This document shows positions 6,444-9,181 of a DNA stretch of 9,181 nt, in pieces. Within the stretch, counting starts at the first letter, position 1. Each line of letters begins with the position of its first letter. The notes beneath the pieces were generated by a model, which had not been told where the DNA came from, did no database searches, and was given only the letters and a program-made list of their open reading frames with translations. This DNA comes from Planctomycetia bacterium (lineage in GTDB: Bacteria > Planctomycetota > UBA1135 > GCA-002686595), in contig SXKQ01000050.1 in the NCBI GenBank assembly GCA_005778045.1, positions 1 to 9,181 of the forward strand, given 5' to 3'. A program made the translations under genes and the position numbers.

Positions 6444-7418
6444 ATGGCCACGTTGACGATGGTTCAGGCGGTGAACGACGCGCTCAAGGTCGCGATGCGT
6501 CGCGACAAGAGCGTGCTGGTGTTCGGCGAGGACGTCGGCCCCAAGGGCGGCGTGTTCCTCGCCACCGAGGGACTCACGAAGGAGTTCGGCAAGGAGCGCT
6601 GCTTCGACACGCCGCTCTCCGAGGACGGCATCATCGGCAGCGCGATCGGCATGGCGCTCAACGGCCTCAAGCCCGTGCCCGAGATTCAGTTCCAGGACTT
6701 CATCTTCCCGGCCTTCGACCAGATCGTGAGCGAGGCGGCCAAGTTCCGCTACCGCTCCGGTGGCCAGTACACGGTGCCGATGGTGATCCGCACGCCCTAT
6801 GGCGGCGGCATCCGCGGTGGCCTGTACCACTCGCAGTCCGGCGAGGCCTACTTCTGCCACACGCCGGGCCTGAAGGTCGTCATTCCCTCGACGCCCGAGG
6901 ACGCCAAGGGCCTGCTCTTGGCCTCGATCGAGGATCCCGACCCGGTGATCTTCATGGAGCCCAAGGCGCTCTACCGCACGGCCAAGGCCGAAGTGCCCGA
7001 GGGCTACTACACGACGCCGCTCTCGACCCTGCGCACCGCGCGCACGGGCAAGGACGTGACGGTGTTCTGCTACGGCGCCATGGTGCCGGTGTGCCTCAAG
7101 GCGGCCGAGCAGGCGGCGGAGAAGGGCATCGAGTGCCTCGTCGTCGACCTGCGCACCCTCTTGCCGCTCGACGAGGAAGGCGTGCTCGAGGCCGCCAAGC
7201 AGACCGGCCGCGTCGTGATCGTCCACGAGGCCCCGCGCTTCTGCGGCTTCGGCGGCGAGATCAGCGCCATGATCGCCGAGAACATCATCGAGTACATGGA
7301 AGCCCCGGTCGCGCGCGTGACCGGCTTCGACACGCCGTTCCCCAACACGCTCGAGCATCACTACATGCCCGACGCGCGCCGCGTGCTCGATGCAATCGAG
7401 CACGTCCACGGCTTCTAG
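6444..7418 (+). CDS. 2-oxoacid dehydrogenase E1 component, beta subunit (branched-chain type)
   Basis: 324 residues, the usual E1 beta length, beginning at ATG 6444 with MATLTMVQAVNDAL. The open frame extends upstream to 6132, but that part overlaps E1 alpha in another frame and is not coding. It binds ThDP together with E1 alpha. Conserved features are GEDVGPKGGVF near residue 28, PLSEDGIIG with the ThDP-activating Glu60, EIQFQDFIFPAFDQIV, YRSGGQY, and LYHSQSGEAYF with His129. HSQS-x-EA, EDPDPVIFMEPKALYR, HEAPRFCGFGGEIS and GFDTPFPNTLEHHYMPD all match branched-chain E1 beta better than pyruvate E1 beta. It starts 32 bases after the E1 alpha stop, with a purine-rich but non-canonical leader. 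Translational coupling is possible. Confidence 0.94.
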   Translation: MATLTMVQAVNDALKVAMRRDKSVLVFGEDVGPKGGVFLATEGLTKEFGKERCFDTPLSEDGIIGSAIGMALNGLKPVPEIQFQDFIFPAFDQIVSEAAKFRYRSGGQYTVPMVIRTPYGGGIRGGLYHSQSGEAYFCHTPGLKVVIPSTPEDAKGLLLASIEDPDPVIFMEPKALYRTAKAEVPEGYYTTPLSTLRTARTGKDVTVFCYGAMVPVCLKAAEQAAEKGIECLVVDLRTLLPLDEEGVLEAAKQTGRVVIVHEAPRFCGFGGEISAMIAENIIEYMEAPVARVTGFDTPFPNTLEHHYMPDARRVLDAIEHVHGF

Positions 7419-7460
7419 GACCCGCAAGAACCACGCACGATTCGCGAGAGACACAGCGCA

Positions 7461-9116
7461 ATGGCCAACCTCGAGTTCAAGCTGCCCGACATCGGTGAAG
7501 GCGTCGCCGAGGGTGAAATCGTCAAGTGGCTCGTCAAGGCCGGTGATGCCGTCAAGGAGCATCAGGCCGTGGTCGAGGTGATGACCGACAAGGCCACCGT
7601 CGAGATCCCCGCGCCCGCCGCGGGCACGATCGTCGAGACGCGCGCCAAGGCCGGGGACGTGGTGCCCGTCGGCAGCGTGATCTTCGTGCTCGCGACCGCC
7701 GCTGCGCCCGCGCCGAAGTCGCACGCTCCGGCCGCTCCCGCGGCGCCGGCCCCCGCGCCGAAGGCAACCCCCGCGCCCGTTCCGGCGCCGGCTCCCGCCC
7801 ACGCTGGTCACGGTCCCTCGAAGGCCGTCGGCGGTCGGCTGGAGTTCACGCTGCCCGTCATCGTCGAAGGCGTCGCAGAGGGCGAGATCGTCAAGTGGCT
7901 CGCCAAGGCCGGCGACTCCGTGAAGGAGCATCAGGCCGTGGTCGAGGTGATGACCGACAAGGCCACCGTCGAGATCCCCGCGCCCGCCGCGGGCAAGCTG
8001 CTCGAGCTGCGCGCCAACGCCGGCGACGTCGTGCCCGTCGGCAGCGTGATCTTCGTGCTCGAGACCGCTGGCGGCGCCGTGGCCGCGCCTGCAGCCGCTC
8101 CTGTCCACGCGACCCACGCCGCTCCGGCGCTCGCCGCCGTCGGCGCTGCCGCCGCTCCCGCTCCCGCCAAGCGCGCGAGCGACGAGAAGATCCTCGCCGT
8201 GCCCAGCGCGCGCCGCATCGCGCGCGAGCTCGGCATCGAGCTCGGCGACGTCTCGGGCTCGGGCCGTCACGGCGTCGTGCGCCGCGCCGACGTCGAGGCC
8301 TTCGCCAAGTCGCGCAGCGCCGCGCCCGCCCCGGCCGCGAAGCCCGCGGTCGCCGCTCCCTCCGCTCCGGCGAAGCCCGTCGCCGCGCCGGTCACGTTCG
8401 CGCCGCAGGAGCGCGAGACGCGCATTCCGTTCCGTGGCGTGCGTCGCAAGATCAGCGAGGCGATGGTGCGCTCGAAGTACACCGCGCCGCACTTCACCGT
8501 CGTCGAGGAAGTCGACGTCACCGAGCTCGTGCGCCTGCGCGAGACGGCCAAGGTGATGGGTCAGGAGAGCGGCATCAAGGTCACCTTCATGCCGTTCATC
8601 ATGAAGGCCTGCGCACTCGGTCTCGCCAAGTACCCGATGCTCAACGGGCACCTCGACGAGGCGACGCAGGAGATCGTGCGCTGCGGTTACGTGAACCTCG
8701 GCATCGCCATGGACACCGACAACGGCCTGATCGTGCCGGTGATCAAGGACGTGCAGTCGAAGGGCATCCTGCAGCTCGCGCAGGAACTGAATGAGCTCGC
8801 CGAGCGCACGCGCTCGGGCAAGGTCAAGCCGGACGACCTCAAGGGCTCGACGTTCTCGATCACCAACGCTGGCAACATCGGCGGCATCCTTGCCACGCCG
8901 ATCATCAACTTCCCCGACATCGCCATCATGGGCGTGCACCGCATCGTGAAGCGTCCGGGCGTCGTCGAGACGCCGCAGGGCGACAAGATCGAGGTGCGCC
9001 AGTACATGAACTTCTCGGCCTCCGTCGACCACCGCCTCGCCGACGGGGCCGACGGCGCGCGTTTCCTCGTGCACGTCAAGCGCCTGCTCGAGAACCCGGG
9101 CCTGCTCGCGCTCTAG
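7461..9116 (+). CDS. 2-oxoacid dehydrogenase E2 (dihydrolipoyl acyltransferase) with two lipoyl domains
   Basis: 551 residues. E2 forms the core of the complex and passes the acyl group from lipoate to CoA. Domains in order: lipoyl domain 1 (about 4-78, lipoyl Lys44 in TDKA), Ala/Pro linker (79-126), lipoyl domain 2 (127-201, Lys167), linker (202-242), peripheral subunit-binding domain (243-284, VPSARRIARELGIELGDVSGSG), linker (285-320) and catalytic domain (321-551) beginning RIPFRGVRRKISEAM. The active-site motif is DHRLADG with His524 and Asp528. TFSITNAGNIGG and PIINFPDIAIMGVHRI are standard for the core. The two lipoyl domains are near-identical in DNA, but the second has VIVEG in place of DIGEG. 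Two lipoyl domains is normal for several bacterial E2s. The exact acyl substrate cannot be read from sequence; by operon it is shared with E1. E3 is absent and may lie downstream. It starts 42 bases after E1 beta, with only a weak GAGAGA upstream. Confidence 0.95.
   Translation: MANLEFKLPDIGEGVAEGEIVKWLVKAGDAVKEHQAVVEVMTDKATVEIPAPAAGTIVETRAKAGDVVPVGSVIFVLATAAAPAPKSHAPAAPAAPAPAPKATPAPVPAPAPAHAGHGPSKAVGGRLEFTLPVIVEGVAEGEIVKWLAKAGDSVKEHQAVVEVMTDKATVEIPAPAAGKLLELRANAGDVVPVGSVIFVLETAGGAVAAPAAAPVHATHAAPALAAVGAAAAPAPAKRASDEKILAVPSARRIARELGIELGDVSGSGRHGVVRRADVEAFAKSRSAAPAPAAKPAVAAPSAPAKPVAAPVTFAPQERETRIPFRGVRRKISEAMVRSKYTAPHFTVVEEVDVTELVRLRETAKVMGQESGIKVTFMPFIMKACALGLAKYPMLNGHLDEATQEIVRCGYVNLGIAMDTDNGLIVPVIKDVQSKGILQLAQELNELAERTRSGKVKPDDLKGSTFSITNAGNIGGILATPIINFPDIAIMGVHRIVKRPGVVETPQGDKIEVRQYMNFSASVDHRLADGADGARFLVHVKRLLENPGLLAL
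7470..7692 (+). repeat. Lipoyl-domain direct repeat, copy 1
   Basis: Encodes lipoyl domain 1 and repeats at 7839-8061 with an offset of 369 bases. By hand alignment the 223-base units differ at 22 positions. A central 73 bases (7554-7626) and a final 31 bases (7662-7692) are identical to copy 2. Confidence 0.9.
7839..8061 (+). repeat. Lipoyl-domain direct repeat, copy 2
   Basis: Encodes lipoyl domain 2. The blocks identical to copy 1 are 7923-7995 and 8031-8061. The differences are concentrated in the first 84 bases (13 changes, 7 of them in silent third positions) and in 7996-8030. Confidence 0.9.
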
Positions 9117-9144
9117 CAGCCCACGCTGGCTGTGCCACAACTTC

Positions 9145-9177
9145 CGACGGCGGCGGGGCTCGTCCCTGCCGCCGTCG
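9145..9177 (+). terminator. GC-rich stem-loop after the E2 gene
   Basis: Left arm CGACGGCGGCGGGG (9145-9158), loop CTCGT, right arm 9164-9177. All 14 pairs form, one of them a G-U wobble. It begins 29 bases after the E2 stop, where an operon terminator would be expected. The window ends four bases later, so a T-run cannot be assessed, and none has started. Confidence 0.55.
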
Positions 9178-9181
9178 CTGC

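Noticed and set aside
6433..7434. GCAAGAACGAC (6433-6443) and GCAAGAACCAC (7424-7434) in the two operon spacers.
   Set aside because: Ten of eleven bases match, but they lie at different distances from the next start codon and two copies are too few to distinguish from chance.
6306..9140. 944-residue open frame on the - strand, opposite E1 beta and E2.
   Set aside because: It lies antisense to two certain genes, is rich in His, Arg, Asp and Gly as expected from complementing high-GC codons, and shows no domain.

Overview
The window is high-GC chromosomal DNA from a bacterium, most likely a member of the Planctomycetota. That assignment is an inference. It rests on a secreted protein (4231-4875) that ends in a GGSG-x-N-T-x-x-AL-x-x-TFCP tail, which I know from secreted proteins of that phylum, on the scarcity of Shine-Dalgarno sequences, and on the strong G/C third-position bias. 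No rRNA, tRNA, mobile element or CRISPR array is visible.

Layout, left to right. Bases 1-880 hold two damaged or truncated + strand remnants: the C-terminal end of a monomeric NADP-dependent isocitrate dehydrogenase, cut off by an in-frame TGA at 17-19, and a TPR-repeat protein piece with no proper start and a one-base frameshift. A DUF3810 membrane protein with an HEVAH motif follows on the - strand (886-2061). It is divergent from lipA (lipoyl synthase, 2162-3109), which shares a CTAG tail-to-tail with a renalase-like FAD oxidoreductase (3106-4086, -). Next on the - strand is the small secreted protein. A 417-bp intergenic region (4876-5292) contains an AT-rich island with three inverted repeats and a candidate - strand promoter. 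From 5293 to 9116 a tight + strand operon encodes E1 alpha, E1 beta and a two-lipoyl-domain E2 of a 2-oxoacid dehydrogenase complex, nearest in its motifs to the branched-chain (2-oxoisovalerate) type. A 14-bp GC-rich stem follows it.

Functionally the window is central metabolism. The E1/E2 operon makes the decarboxylating and acyl-transferring parts of a lipoate-dependent complex. LipA makes the cofactor that E2 carries. Isocitrate dehydrogenase belongs to the TCA cycle, where the complex's acyl-CoA products would be consumed. E3 (lipoamide dehydrogenase) and LipB are not in the window. I see no convincing new biological system. The points most worth a second look are the broken left end, the inverted-repeat island, the near-identical lipoyl-domain duplication with a degenerate second motif, and the small secreted protein.
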